Below, piece by piece: positions 49,573-58,085 of a stretch of 64,000 nt of DNA. Source of the stretch: Candidatus Binatia bacterium (lineage in GTDB: Bacteria; Desulfobacterota; Binatia; Bin18); the NCBI GenBank assembly GCA_022820725.1, contig JAJEFA010000014.1, positions 186,001 through 250,000 on the forward strand, written 5' to 3'. Position numbers and translations under genes: made by a program. Position 1 is the first letter of the stretch; each line of letters starts with the position of its first letter. The notes beneath the pieces are model-generated. The model was not told the origin of the DNA. It saw only the letters and a list, made by a program, of their open reading frames with translations, and did not search any database.

Positions 49573-51288
49573 ATGGCGGATTCTGAGCATGTACTCCATC
49601 CCGACTTGGTCGGCCTGCCCGAGCCCTCAGTCGCCGAGCAGACCGCTCAGTTGGTGCAGCTTGATGCCAAAGATCGGCAAGAGTTCCTCCTCTCGGCAAA
49701 GAACGGTGTGGCAATAGCCCGGGCGCTCTCCTCCGAGACCGTATTGTACACCCTCAAGGAGATTGGGTTGCACGATGCGGTCGGGCTGCTGGCAATGGCA
49801 GCACCTGAACAGGTGCGTGACATGCTGGACCTGGACTGTTGGCGCAAGGACAGATTGGATGACGAGCGTTTGACGAACTGGCTGATGCTCCTGGATGAAA
49901 GCGGGAGCAGTAAGCTGGCTGAATGGATTTTGCACGCCGATATCGAACTCCTGGTCCTCCTGATTCAACGCCACTTTGAGGTTGTCCGCAAAGTGGATGT
50001 CGAGGAGGAGCCCGACTTTGACGAGTCCAAATATTTCACCCTCGACGATCAGTATCTCCTCCGCTTCCGCGGCGAATCGGAACCCATTTTATACCTCCTG
50101 CTTGAGCAACTCCGCACGCTCGATTACCGCAGGTATCTCCACGCGCTCGAAAACAGTTTGTTTGAACTTGAAAGCGGTCTTGAAGAGCAGGCGTTTCGCT
50201 GGCGTGCGGCGCGCCTCGAAGATCGTGGCTATCCGAGATATGAAGAGGCACAATCGCTCTTCCGCTTTATCCCGCCGGACTCCATTCTGTTACCGGCATA
50301 TCAACGTTCCTCTGACACGCTTCATCTTGCTGCTGGGGACGACACGATTACGCCACCCGATCACGCTCTAGCGCTGCTCGCCGAGCCCGGGTCTTTTTTC
50401 TCCCAGGTATTGACGAGCCTGCCACGACGGGCCGTTGCGCAGATCGGTCAGGAACTCGCCTATCTGACTAATAGTATTGTCACCGCCGAGGCTCGGGATA
50501 CCGGAGAGGTCAGCGAAATTCGTCGCTGCGTGGGCATGGCGCACGACTATATCAATATTGGTCTGTCCCACGCGGCCAAAGAAGATGAGACAGCGGCGTG
50601 CGAGCTCCTCCAAACAACGCAGATTCGTCCGTTCTTCCAGACCGGCTGGGGCTTACTCCAGCGCCTCCAGCAGCAGGCCGGTCTCATGGCTACCCAGTTA
50701 GATGAGAGCGGTCTGTCCGAATGGGAGAGCTATCTCGATCCACCGTTTCGGGAGATGTACGCCGGGGTCAGGCGAAAAGAACCACTCTTTTTTGTTGGTC
50801 TGAAAATGCCGGGCGAAATCGTATCCCGACGCTTTGGACAACTATCCGAGGTTCGACAGGTCGAATCGCTGCTCACCCAGATTCCGACTTGGTTCCGGGT
50901 CTTCCAGCGCTGGGCCATACTGCCCGAAGAAGAGGCACCTGAAGGAGTCGGCTTGGCCGCGCTCTGGAATACGGCCTTTGCGCGTTGGGTCCTCGAAAAT
51001 CAACTCACCCTGCACCCCTTGAACCGGGTCGAGCTTCAGGCGCTTCGCGACCAACTCCCGCATGCCGCCCTTGAAGAACGCTGGGAGACATTCCAGACGC
51101 ACTTTCTATCCCCCCAACCCCCCTTCATAAGGGGGGCTCGCCGCTCTCCGCTCGCAATCACGCCACAGGAGTTGTCCGCCCTTGGTCCCCTGGCGGCCTA
51201 TGCGCGCGACACGATTGAGGAGATCCTGGCCATCGATATTCAGACCGCTGATCTTCGCTTTGTTAAGGGGCTCCTGGTCGTTGAGTGA
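49573..51288 (+). CDS. DUF6178-type protein
   Basis: This 571-residue, mostly helical cytoplasmic protein resembles DUF6178 proteins of deltaproteobacteria (DAVGLLAMAAPEQVRDMLDLDCW, then WLMLLDESGSSKLAEW). Its role is unknown. The ATG at 49573 lies five bases after the previous stop. Near residue 520 the sequence LSPQPPFIRGARRSPLA is encoded by a CCCCCCTT hairpin repeat that keeps the frame open, so part of the protein derives from a repeat insertion. Confidence 0.7.
   Translation: MADSEHVLHPDLVGLPEPSVAEQTAQLVQLDAKDRQEFLLSAKNGVAIARALSSETVLYTLKEIGLHDAVGLLAMAAPEQVRDMLDLDCWRKDRLDDERLTNWLMLLDESGSSKLAEWILHADIELLVLLIQRHFEVVRKVDVEEEPDFDESKYFTLDDQYLLRFRGESEPILYLLLEQLRTLDYRRYLHALENSLFELESGLEEQAFRWRAARLEDRGYPRYEEAQSLFRFIPPDSILLPAYQRSSDTLHLAAGDDTITPPDHALALLAEPGSFFSQVLTSLPRRAVAQIGQELAYLTNSIVTAEARDTGEVSEIRRCVGMAHDYINIGLSHAAKEDETAACELLQTTQIRPFFQTGWGLLQRLQQQAGLMATQLDESGLSEWESYLDPPFREMYAGVRRKEPLFFVGLKMPGEIVSRRFGQLSEVRQVESLLTQIPTWFRVFQRWAILPEEEAPEGVGLAALWNTAFARWVLENQLTLHPLNRVELQALRDQLPHAALEERWETFQTHFLSPQPPFIRGARRSPLAITPQELSALGPLAAYARDTIEEILAIDIQTADLRFVKGLLVVE
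51118..51136. repeat. C-rich palindromic repeat inside the DUF6178 gene
   Basis: CCCCCCTT, CAT, AAGGGGGG form an 8-bp perfect stem in the coding sequence, preserved in frame. It belongs to the same family as the repeats around the DUF559 gene at 56.76 and 57.18 kb. Confidence 0.75.
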
Positions 51289-51337
51289 GCAAGCTGGTAT
51301 GCCCCACTCGATAAACGCATAGGAAAGGGCGTGAAGC

Positions 51338-52165
51338 ATGGAACACCTCACCGCCAAGGTTGCCGTCATCACGGGTGGAGCAAGTGGGATAGGATTTGCC
51401 ACCGCCCGCCGCCTTGCCAGTCGAGGCGTCCGTCTCGTGTTAGCCGATATTGAAGAGTCGGCCTTGGACCGGGCCGTCACCGAGTTAGCGGCGACCGGCA
51501 CCGCCGTAGAGGGAGTGATCTGCGATGTCGGCGACCTGAAGGCCGTTCAACACCTGGCGGACACTGCGTTTGAAAAAATGGGCGGAGTTCACATTGTGTT
51601 CCATAACGCCGGGGTTGCTGTTGGCGGGCCAATCGCCGAGATGAAGCATAGCGACTGGGAGTGGACCATGCGGGTCAATTTATGGGGTCCGATCCACGGT
51701 GTTGAAGCCTTTACCCAGCGCATGATCGCCCAAGGCCAGGGTGGTCATATATTGTTTACCGCGTCGTTTGCCGGCCTCGTCCCCAATGTCGGGCTTGGCC
51801 CCTACTGTGTGTCTAAGTATGGGGTCGTGGCCTTAGCCGAGGTTCTGCGTCGGGAGCTGCGGGCGCACGATATCGGCGTGTCTGTCCTGTGTCCGATGCG
51901 TGTGGCTACCAATATTGAGCACTCAGAGCGCAATCGTCCCGACGAACTGGGGGGTCCGGAGGCGTCACCGCCTGTGCTCGACCAGGGGGAAGACAATCAC
52001 AATCTCGCCGGTCGGGTCCTGGACGTAGAGGATGTTGCTGCCCAAGTCGTGGATGCCATCGTTGCCAACCGGCTCTACATCCTGCCCCACGAGGAAAGCC
52101 GGACGCCCATCCGGCGACGGTTTGAACGGATCGATCAGACATTTGAGGAGCAGAGGGAGGGCTAA
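51338..52165 (+). CDS. Short-chain dehydrogenase/reductase
   Basis: This 275-residue classical SDR has the cofactor motif TGGASGIG, the NAG motif (FHNAGVAVGG), the catalytic serine in LFTASFAGL and the YCVSK active site (Tyr-x3-Lys). An aspartate after the second strand (LADIEES) suggests NAD preference. The substrate is unknown. It ends about 60 bases before the truncated RND gene. Confidence 0.92.
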   Translation: MEHLTAKVAVITGGASGIGFATARRLASRGVRLVLADIEESALDRAVTELAATGTAVEGVICDVGDLKAVQHLADTAFEKMGGVHIVFHNAGVAVGGPIAEMKHSDWEWTMRVNLWGPIHGVEAFTQRMIAQGQGGHILFTASFAGLVPNVGLGPYCVSKYGVVALAEVLRRELRAHDIGVSVLCPMRVATNIEHSERNRPDELGGPEASPPVLDQGEDNHNLAGRVLDVEDVAAQVVDAIVANRLYILPHEESRTPIRRRFERIDQTFEEQREG

Positions 52166-52215
52166 GAGCGCCCAGGGGTGGAGGTACAGCCTTCCGTCAG
52201 TTCGCGTATGACACG

Positions 52216-53079
52216 TTGCTTGTACCGCCGGTCCTGCTCGATCAACTGGACCGCCTGCAAGCGGCGGTTGAGCAAGACCCTGTCGTGGGCGGCTCCTTGT
52301 CGCTCGCGGAATATATCAAACGGATGAACCGGATTATGAACGAGGATCGCCCCGATATGGAAGTCATCCCGACCTCCAAGGATCTCGTCGCCCAGTATCT
52401 GTTGCTGTACTCGTTCTCCGGGGATCCGGATGATTTCGACGAAGTCGTGGACTACGACTACCACCATGCCAACGTAGTAGTGTTTCTGCGTACCGATCGC
52501 ACCCGGGATGTGACGCGGGTTGTCAACATTATCCGCGACTTCGCCATCCGTGAGTTTGGCTATAACCGAGACTCCAGCACGGCAGCAGATGACCCGTTTG
52601 GCCTCCGCTTGGGTCGCTGGCTGACCGGCATTGAACCTACGGTGACCGGCTGGGAGACGAACAGCGGCTTTCGGATCGGGATTGCGGGCAATGGCTACAA
52701 GTTCAAACACTTGAGCGAATTGGTAGTGTCCGGACAGGTCTCGACTTTGGTGACTTCGCTGGGCGCGGTCTTTCTGCTCACCACGGTCATGTTTCGCTCC
52801 TGGGTTGCCGGCCTGATTAATATCATTCCCATCAGCCTGGTGATGATCTTTAGTTTTGGCCTACTCGGGCTGTTAGGAATCCCGTTGGAGCTTGGGAAAT
52901 CGCTCACCGCGGGCACGGTCATTGGCATTGGCATTGGCATTGGCATCGACTATACTATTCACTTTCTGAGTAAGTACCGGTTCAAAGTCCAGGAGGGGCT
53001 GACCGACCCGGCCCAGATTACGGCGGCCACGCTGGCGACCTCAGGCAAGGCAATCTTTTTTAATGCCGTGATAGACTAG
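52216..53079 (+). pseudogene. Truncated MMPL/RND exporter, copy 1
   Basis: The sequence matches the second half of the intact exporter that follows, from VLLDQLDRLQ (junction near 52228) to FFNAV (about 53072), where it breaks off into an immediate stop. It lacks the whole first half and the last three or so membrane helices. Near 52920 a run of ATTGGC hexamers has lengthened the conserved GIGID motif to GIGIGIGIGID. It cannot work as a transporter alone. Confidence 0.85.
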
Positions 53080-53092
53080 GGAGTAGCCCCTT

Positions 53093-55609
53093 ATGGAATC
53101 ATTCTTTCGGGCCGTCATTCGTTTCCGCTGGCTGGTCATCACGCTGGTCCTCGGTAGCACTGTGCTCATCGCCCTTCCAATTCAAACATTACGCTTTGAT
53201 AACGATGTTGAAGCCATGTTCCCCTTCGATGATCCGATCCTCGCCTATAGCAGAGTGGTTGAAGAACGATTCGGCATCCGTGATCTCATTATGATTGGGG
53301 TACTGAACGACAACGCCGACGAGAATGGCGTCTTTAACCCACGGACCTTAGGCATTGTCAAAGAGTTCTCGGAACGCCTTGCTCTGCAACCCGGAATCAA
53401 AGCCATCCGGGACGAAGATGTGGCCAGTATCGCCACGATGGATAATATCACTGGCACCGTCGACGGTATAAACGTTGATCCGTTTATGGAAGCCGTTCCC
53501 GACGCAGCCAATGCGCTGGCAGATCTTAAACAGGCCATCTTCGCCAATCACATGTTCGTCAATTGGGTCGTCTCGCAAGACGGGACGGGACTGCTCATCA
53601 TAGCCAAGATGGAGCCAACCGAAGACACACAGGCAGGCACGGCGCAACGGATGACTGTGTATACCTCGATCCGAGACATGGTCGAGGCTAAAAAGGCGAC
53701 GGGCGTGCCGGAAGAATTTCATATTGCCGGGCGTGGAGCGGTCGAAGTCACTTTGTCGGAAGAGGAAGCCCGCGACATGGAAACCTTCTTACCCCTGACC
53801 TTGGTCGTGCTTCTGGGAACCTTATATTGTACGTATCGAAGCCTGCGCGGCGTCCTCCTGCCGCTGGCAGTCGTTGTCGTGTCGGTGATCTGGACCCTCG
53901 GGATTATGGCCGCGCTCGGTATTCCAATGTACTTTGTCACCTCCATAATGCCGGTCGTTCTCATGGCCATCGGCGTGGCGGATGGCATTCATATTCTGAG
54001 TCGCTATTACGAAGAGCTATTAGAGCATCCGGATATTTCCTCAGCTGACGCGGTGATTGTGACTATGCGAGAGATGTGGCAGCCCGTCATTTTGACCTCG
54101 CTGACCACCGCAGCCGGGTTCTTATCTTTTCTGACTGCGACCGTTGTCCCTATCCGCTATTTTGGGGTGTTTAGTGGAGTGGGAATCTTGGTCGCGATGC
54201 TCTTCTCGCTGACCTTTTTCCCGGCCATGTTGAGTTTGTTGTCGCCGACCGTCAGCCGGGGTCTGCGCAATCAAATGAGCCGGAGTGGAGACCTGGCAGC
54301 CGCCGGCTGGGCAGCCAGCTTCTTGGCGCGCCTCGGTCGCGGTGTGGCACGTCGTCCACTGGTCGTATGGGTGCCGGCCGCGCTCGTTGTTGTGCTGTGC
54401 GTGCTCGGCACGCAGCGGATTGTCGTGAACTCGACCATGGTCGGGATGTTTCACCCATCCCACGAGCTACGCGTTAGCGATATGGTCCTGCGCGATACAT
54501 TTCAAGGCACCGTGCCTATCTATGTGGCAATCGAAGGGCATGAGCCTGATCGGCTCAAAGATCCGGTCCTGCTCGATCAACTGGACCGCCTGCAAACGCG
54601 GGTGGAGCAGGATCCTGATGTGGGTGGCTCCTTGTCATTAGCGGAATACATCAAACGGATGAACCGGGTCATGAATGAAGATCGTGCAGAAATGGAAGTC
54701 ATCCCAACTTCTCGTGACCTGGTTGCCCAGTATCTGCTGCTGTATTCGTTTTCGGGTGATCCGGATGATTTCGACGATGTCGTGGATTATGACTACCAGC
54801 ATGCCAACGTAGCGGTCTATCTGCGCTCCGATAGGACCCGAGACGTCGAACGTGTCGTGCAGCTTATCCGCGACTTTGCGGTCGAGGAATTTGGCCAGAA
54901 TGGAGCCACCGACGCTGCCACCCATGATCCGCTGGGACTCCGCTTGGGCCGCTGGTTGGCCGGCATTGAGCCCACGGTGGCGGGGTGGGAGACAAACAGC
55001 GGCTTTCGGATCGGGATTGCGGGCAATGGCTACCTCCTGAACCGCCTGAGCGAACTGATTGTGTCCGGGCAACTGGCGAGCTTGGTGACCTCGCTCGGCG
55101 CGGTCTTTCTGCTTACCACGGTCATGTTTCGCTCGTTCGTTGCCGGGCTGATTAATGTCCTGCCGATTAGCCTGGTGATGATTTTTAGCTTTGGGCTGCT
55201 GGGGCTGCTGAATATCCCGCTAGAGATTGGGAAATCGCTGACTGCCTCGATGACCATCGGTATTGGCATCGATTATACGATTCACTTTCTGAGTAAATAT
55301 CGGGTCAAAGTCCGAGAGGGGCTCCAAGACGGTCAAATAGACCCCACGCAGATTACAGCGGCCACGATGGCCACCTCCGGCAAGGCCATCTTTTTTAATG
55401 CGGTCGTGGTTATCGGCGGCTTCCTGATTTTTCTCACCTCGAACTTCGAGTCCCTCTTTTACCTGGGTGTCATGCTGTCTCTCAGTATGGGAGCCTGCTT
55501 GATTGTCTCGATGACGGTTCTGCCGGCGATCTTGAATCGGTTTAAACCCCGTTTTGTGTATGGCGATAAAGAAGCGCCACTCGTGGTAGTTCAAGAATCT
55601 GAGGCCTAG
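53093..55609 (+). CDS. MMPL-family RND exporter
   Basis: This 838-residue inner-membrane exporter has the two-repeat RND plan: one membrane helix at about 10-30, a large periplasmic domain, helices at about 230-405, another near 430, a second periplasmic domain, and helices at about 670-820. The GIGIDYTIHFLSKYR motif of helix 10 or so and the equivalent MAIGVADGIHILSRYYEE in the first half are standard. Family members export lipids, hopanoids or hydrophobic compounds with proton motive force; the cargo is unknown. It is the only intact member of a tandem array of three. Confidence 0.9.
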   Translation: MESFFRAVIRFRWLVITLVLGSTVLIALPIQTLRFDNDVEAMFPFDDPILAYSRVVEERFGIRDLIMIGVLNDNADENGVFNPRTLGIVKEFSERLALQPGIKAIRDEDVASIATMDNITGTVDGINVDPFMEAVPDAANALADLKQAIFANHMFVNWVVSQDGTGLLIIAKMEPTEDTQAGTAQRMTVYTSIRDMVEAKKATGVPEEFHIAGRGAVEVTLSEEEARDMETFLPLTLVVLLGTLYCTYRSLRGVLLPLAVVVVSVIWTLGIMAALGIPMYFVTSIMPVVLMAIGVADGIHILSRYYEELLEHPDISSADAVIVTMREMWQPVILTSLTTAAGFLSFLTATVVPIRYFGVFSGVGILVAMLFSLTFFPAMLSLLSPTVSRGLRNQMSRSGDLAAAGWAASFLARLGRGVARRPLVVWVPAALVVVLCVLGTQRIVVNSTMVGMFHPSHELRVSDMVLRDTFQGTVPIYVAIEGHEPDRLKDPVLLDQLDRLQTRVEQDPDVGGSLSLAEYIKRMNRVMNEDRAEMEVIPTSRDLVAQYLLLYSFSGDPDDFDDVVDYDYQHANVAVYLRSDRTRDVERVVQLIRDFAVEEFGQNGATDAATHDPLGLRLGRWLAGIEPTVAGWETNSGFRIGIAGNGYLLNRLSELIVSGQLASLVTSLGAVFLLTTVMFRSFVAGLINVLPISLVMIFSFGLLGLLNIPLEIGKSLTASMTIGIGIDYTIHFLSKYRVKVREGLQDGQIDPTQITAATMATSGKAIFFNAVVVIGGFLIFLTSNFESLFYLGVMLSLSMGACLIVSMTVLPAILNRFKPRFVYGDKEAPLVVVQESEA

Positions 55610-55864
55610 GCTGAATCGACATGTAATACTGCCAGAGGGCGAAGGCCGCGAGGTGTAAGAAGGCGAGGCAGGGGGCGGTCTTGCGGTCATAGCGGGTGGC
55701 AAGGCGGCGGCAGTGTTTGAGCCGATTGAAGGTGCGCTCAATCCAGTTGCGGTGCTTATAGAGGGTCGTGTCATAGGACCGGGGCGCTAGGCGCCCTGCC
55801 CGGGGAGGAATGACTGGCGTAGCCCCTTGGTTTTTAATGAAGGCCAGGAGTTCCTGACTATCAT
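55610..55864 (-). pseudogene. IS5-family transposase fragment
   Basis: The minus strand reads about 85 codons that match the C-terminal part of IS5-type transposases: ELLAFIKNQGATPVIPPRAG, then YDTTLYKHRNWIERTFNRLK, RLATRYDRKTA and LAFLHLAAFALW. The catalytic glutamate (in WIERTFNRLK) is present, but the first two thirds of the protein is missing. The fragment fills the gap between the intact exporter and its truncated second copy. Confidence 0.85.
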
Positions 55865-56323
55865 CTTAATATTATCCCGATTAGTTTAGTCATGGTCTTC
55901 AGTTTTGGACTGCTCGGGCTGCTTGGCATTCCCCTTGAGGTTGGTAAATCGTTGACCGCTTCCATGGTGATTGGCATTGGCATCGACTATACGATCCATT
56001 TCCTGAATAAATACCGGATTAAAATCCGCTCTGGATTGACTGACCCGGAAGAGATTACCGCCGCCATCATGGCGACGTCGGGCAAAGCGATCTTTTTTAA
56101 TGCACTCGTTGTGACGGCGAGCTTCTTGGTCTTCCTCACCTCGAATTTTCGGCCCAATTTTTATCTGGGCGCCATGCTGTCGCTGAATATGGGCGCCTGT
56201 TTCTTGGTTTCGATGACCGTCCTGCCGGCGATCCTGAATACGTTCAAACCTCGCTTCGTATACGGGGGAAAAGCGGTTTTGGTCGGAACGCCACAGCCGA
56301 GTGTAGAGGGGCAGACCGCGTAA
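55865..56323 (+). pseudogene. Truncated MMPL/RND exporter, copy 2
   Basis: This C-terminal fragment of about 152 residues starts abruptly at LNIIPISLVMVFSFGLLG and continues to the normal end of the exporter (MTVLPAILNTFKPRFVYGGK). It matches the last five membrane helices of the intact gene. The first 680 or so residues are gone, replaced by the IS5-type fragment. Confidence 0.85.
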
Positions 56324-56458
56324 GTCCGGTTTCCCCGTAAGCCTGGTTTAAAACGGAGAAGGAGAGACTGCTCATAATGGAAGCGGTCTTCCGTCGCCTA
56401 CCCTGACTTTCCCGGTACGGCTCTTGCGCTCATGCCAGAATTCAGCCAAGACGGAAGG

Positions 56459-56668
56459 ATGACCAACCAAGAGAAAATCCTCAGGCAGTGGGTCCGCTCG
56501 CCCGAGCGGTGGCAGCGGTTGTGGGACACGTGTCAGCATGGTGGCGGAACGTATAAGCGCGGTCTGTTTGTCTTGGATGGGAAGGGGCAAAACCAGACAC
56601 AGCCCAAGACCCGGCAGCAGGTGATTGTCGAGCTGCTGAAAAATGAGCCGATGGGGTATCTCTCCTGA
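56459..56668 (+). CDS. Hypothetical 69-residue protein
   Basis: The 354-base stretch between the exporter fragment and the DUF559 gene holds one plausible small gene, starting ATG with GGAAGG upstream (MTNQEKILRQWVRSPERWQR, ending VIVELLKNEPMGYLS). It is basic and has no recognised domain. Apart from this I see nothing in the stretch. Confidence 0.4.
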   Translation: MTNQEKILRQWVRSPERWQRLWDTCQHGGGTYKRGLFVLDGKGQNQTQPKTRQQVIVELLKNEPMGYLS

Positions 56669-56697
56669 CTTCCCGATTGCATTCGGTGGTTGACAGA

Positions 56698-57177
56698 GTG
56701 TCTGGAACAGACGGCGGCCAACGGTTAACAACGAGCCCGACGCTCCAACCCCCTAAATCCCCCTTATCAGGGGGACTTTCGGACCCCCCCCCTGATAAGG
56801 GGGGCAAGGGGGGGTTTCTTCCGTACGGTGAGACCCTGACCACCCGTGCTCGCCAAAACCGACACAACCCGACCCCGGCCGAACGTAAACTGTGGTTTGA
56901 AATTCTGCGGGGCAAACGCCTCAAGGGCCTGAGATTTACCAGGCAAAAGCCGCTGGATGACTATATCGTCGATTTCTACTGCGCTGAACTGATGCTTGCC
57001 ATTGAAATCGACGGCGATACGCACGCCAGGCAGCGAGCCTACGATGAGATCAGGACTCGCCGCTTGAACACCCTGGGCGTTGAAGTGATTCGGTACACCA
57101 ATTCTGACGTGTTGAATAATCTGGAAGGGGTATACCAGGATTTGTGCAACCGTATATCGGCGAAGAAACTCCCTTAA
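56698..57177 (+). CDS. DUF559 (Vsr-like) endonuclease-domain protein
   Basis: This protein of about 159 residues has a PD-(D/E)xK-type DUF559 domain related to very-short-patch-repair nucleases: NPTPAERKLWFEILRGKRLKG, FTRQKPLDDYIVDFYCAE, LAIEIDGDTHARQRAYD and RRLNTLGVEVIRYTNSDV. D and E-x-D residues of the core are present. No start codon lies between the conserved part and the upstream palindromic repeat, so translation must begin before the repeat (GTG at 56698 or 56686, TTG at 56677) and read through it in frame (PPKSPLSGG, DPPPDKGGKGGF). The stop falls one base before another copy of the repeat. Confidence 0.8.
   Translation: MSGTDGGQRLTTSPTLQPPKSPLSGGLSDPPPDKGGKGGFLPYGETLTTRARQNRHNPTPAERKLWFEILRGKRLKGLRFTRQKPLDDYIVDFYCAELMLAIEIDGDTHARQRAYDEIRTRRLNTLGVEVIRYTNSDVLNNLEGVYQDLCNRISAKKLP
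56758..56804. repeat. Double C-rich hairpin repeat before the DUF559 gene
   Basis: Two hairpins stand in inverted orientation: CCCCC-TTATCA-GGGGG (56759-56774) and CCCCCC-TGATAA-GGGGGG (about 56787-56804). Together they also form one larger inverted repeat. The unit is translated in frame into the N-terminus of the DUF559 protein. Confidence 0.8.
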
Positions 57178-57199
57178 TCCTCCTTGTCGGGGAGACTTT
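57178..57199. repeat. C-rich palindromic repeat after the DUF559 gene
   Basis: These 22 bases match 56758-56779 at 18 positions (TCCTCCTTGTCGGGGAGACTTT-type sequence), in the same orientation. It begins directly after the DUF559 stop and overlaps the HEAT-protein stop codon by two bases. Confidence 0.6.
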
Positions 57200-58082
57200 A
57201 TTTGCCTAACTCCAGCCGCTGGAGTGCCGCTTCGGCGGCTTTGCCGAGACTGGCGTCGGCTGACTCGGCCGCCTGCCGCAAGGCGGCGATGATCCGCGGA
57301 TGGGCGTCGCCTATCCGCCTACAAGCCACTGCCGCGGACCGACGAACGCCGAGGTCGGGGTCGTGCTCCAGGAGTCCGCTAATGGCGTTACGAATCGGCT
57401 CGCCGGCCAGGTGCAGTTTGCCCAGACAGGCAAGGCCGGCCAAGCGTACCATCACGTCCGCGTCGCTCAGGCTGCTGAGGTAGGCGGCCTGTGCATCGCG
57501 GTCGGTCTGTTCGAGGTCGCGCAGGCAGTAGAGAGCCATGCGGCGTTGCACGGCATTGCCCGTATTCACAAGCTGGATCATGGCGTGAGCAACGTCCTGG
57601 GCGTGGCGCTGGCTGAGTTGCAGAACAGCGGTGGCTGCTGCCCAGCGGAGGTCACTTTCCTGGTGTCCCAGGTTTTCGATCAAAACGGGAAGAAGAGTAG
57701 ACGTGTCCAGCAGTTGTGTCTGATTGGAGGACACGTTTACTCTTTGAGGCGAGGGGCTCGGCAGATCGAGCTGAGAGAGGGTAAAAGCGGCGGTCCAGCG
57801 CAACCGTGGGTCCGGGTCCGTCAGCCGGTGAGTCAGCGCTTCAATAATTTCAGGCTGTTGGGGGGCAAATCGGGTGAGGACGGTCGCCGCACCGCGTTGG
57901 ATCTTTTTCGTCGTATGTCCCAAACACACTAAAAGGCTCCGAACCACATCGTCCGGGAGAGACGTGAATGCGCTCTCCGCCTCAAGCCGAGCGAGCGCTG
58001 AAAGCCGCGTGTGGTCATCGTCGGCGAGCAATCCGGCTACAAGCTGATCGAGCTGTAGCACGTTGTTCTTGGTCTGCTCCAT
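57198..58082 (-). CDS. HEAT-repeat protein
   Basis: This 294-residue helical protein is made of HEAT or PBS-lyase-type repeats (LLVCLGHTTKKIQRGAATVL, LTDPDPRLRWTAAFTLSQL, ESDLRWAAATAVLQLS, LEHDPDLGVRRSAAVACRR). Such proteins are protein-binding scaffolds. Between repeats 3 and 4, about 18 residues (RVNVSSNQTQLLDTSTLL) are encoded by palindromic element copy D, which inserted without shifting the frame. It follows the lipoate ligase gene by three bases on the same strand and is probably co-transcribed. Confidence 0.85.
   Translation of the reverse strand: MEQTKNNVLQLDQLVAGLLADDDHTRLSALARLEAESAFTSLPDDVVRSLLVCLGHTTKKIQRGAATVLTRFAPQQPEIIEALTHRLTDPDPRLRWTAAFTLSQLDLPSPSPQRVNVSSNQTQLLDTSTLLPVLIENLGHQESDLRWAAATAVLQLSQRHAQDVAHAMIQLVNTGNAVQRRMALYCLRDLEQTDRDAQAAYLSSLSDADVMVRLAGLACLGKLHLAGEPIRNAISGLLEHDPDLGVRRSAAVACRRIGDAHPRIIAALRQAAESADASLGKAAEAALQRLELGK
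57693..57744 (-). repeat. Palindromic element, copy D
   Basis: A 52-bp inverted repeat with 16-bp arms (one mismatch) lies wholly inside the HEAT-protein gene, oriented so that the gene reads it in the same frame as copies A and B (VNVSSN). Confidence 0.88.
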
Positions 58083-58085
58083 AGT

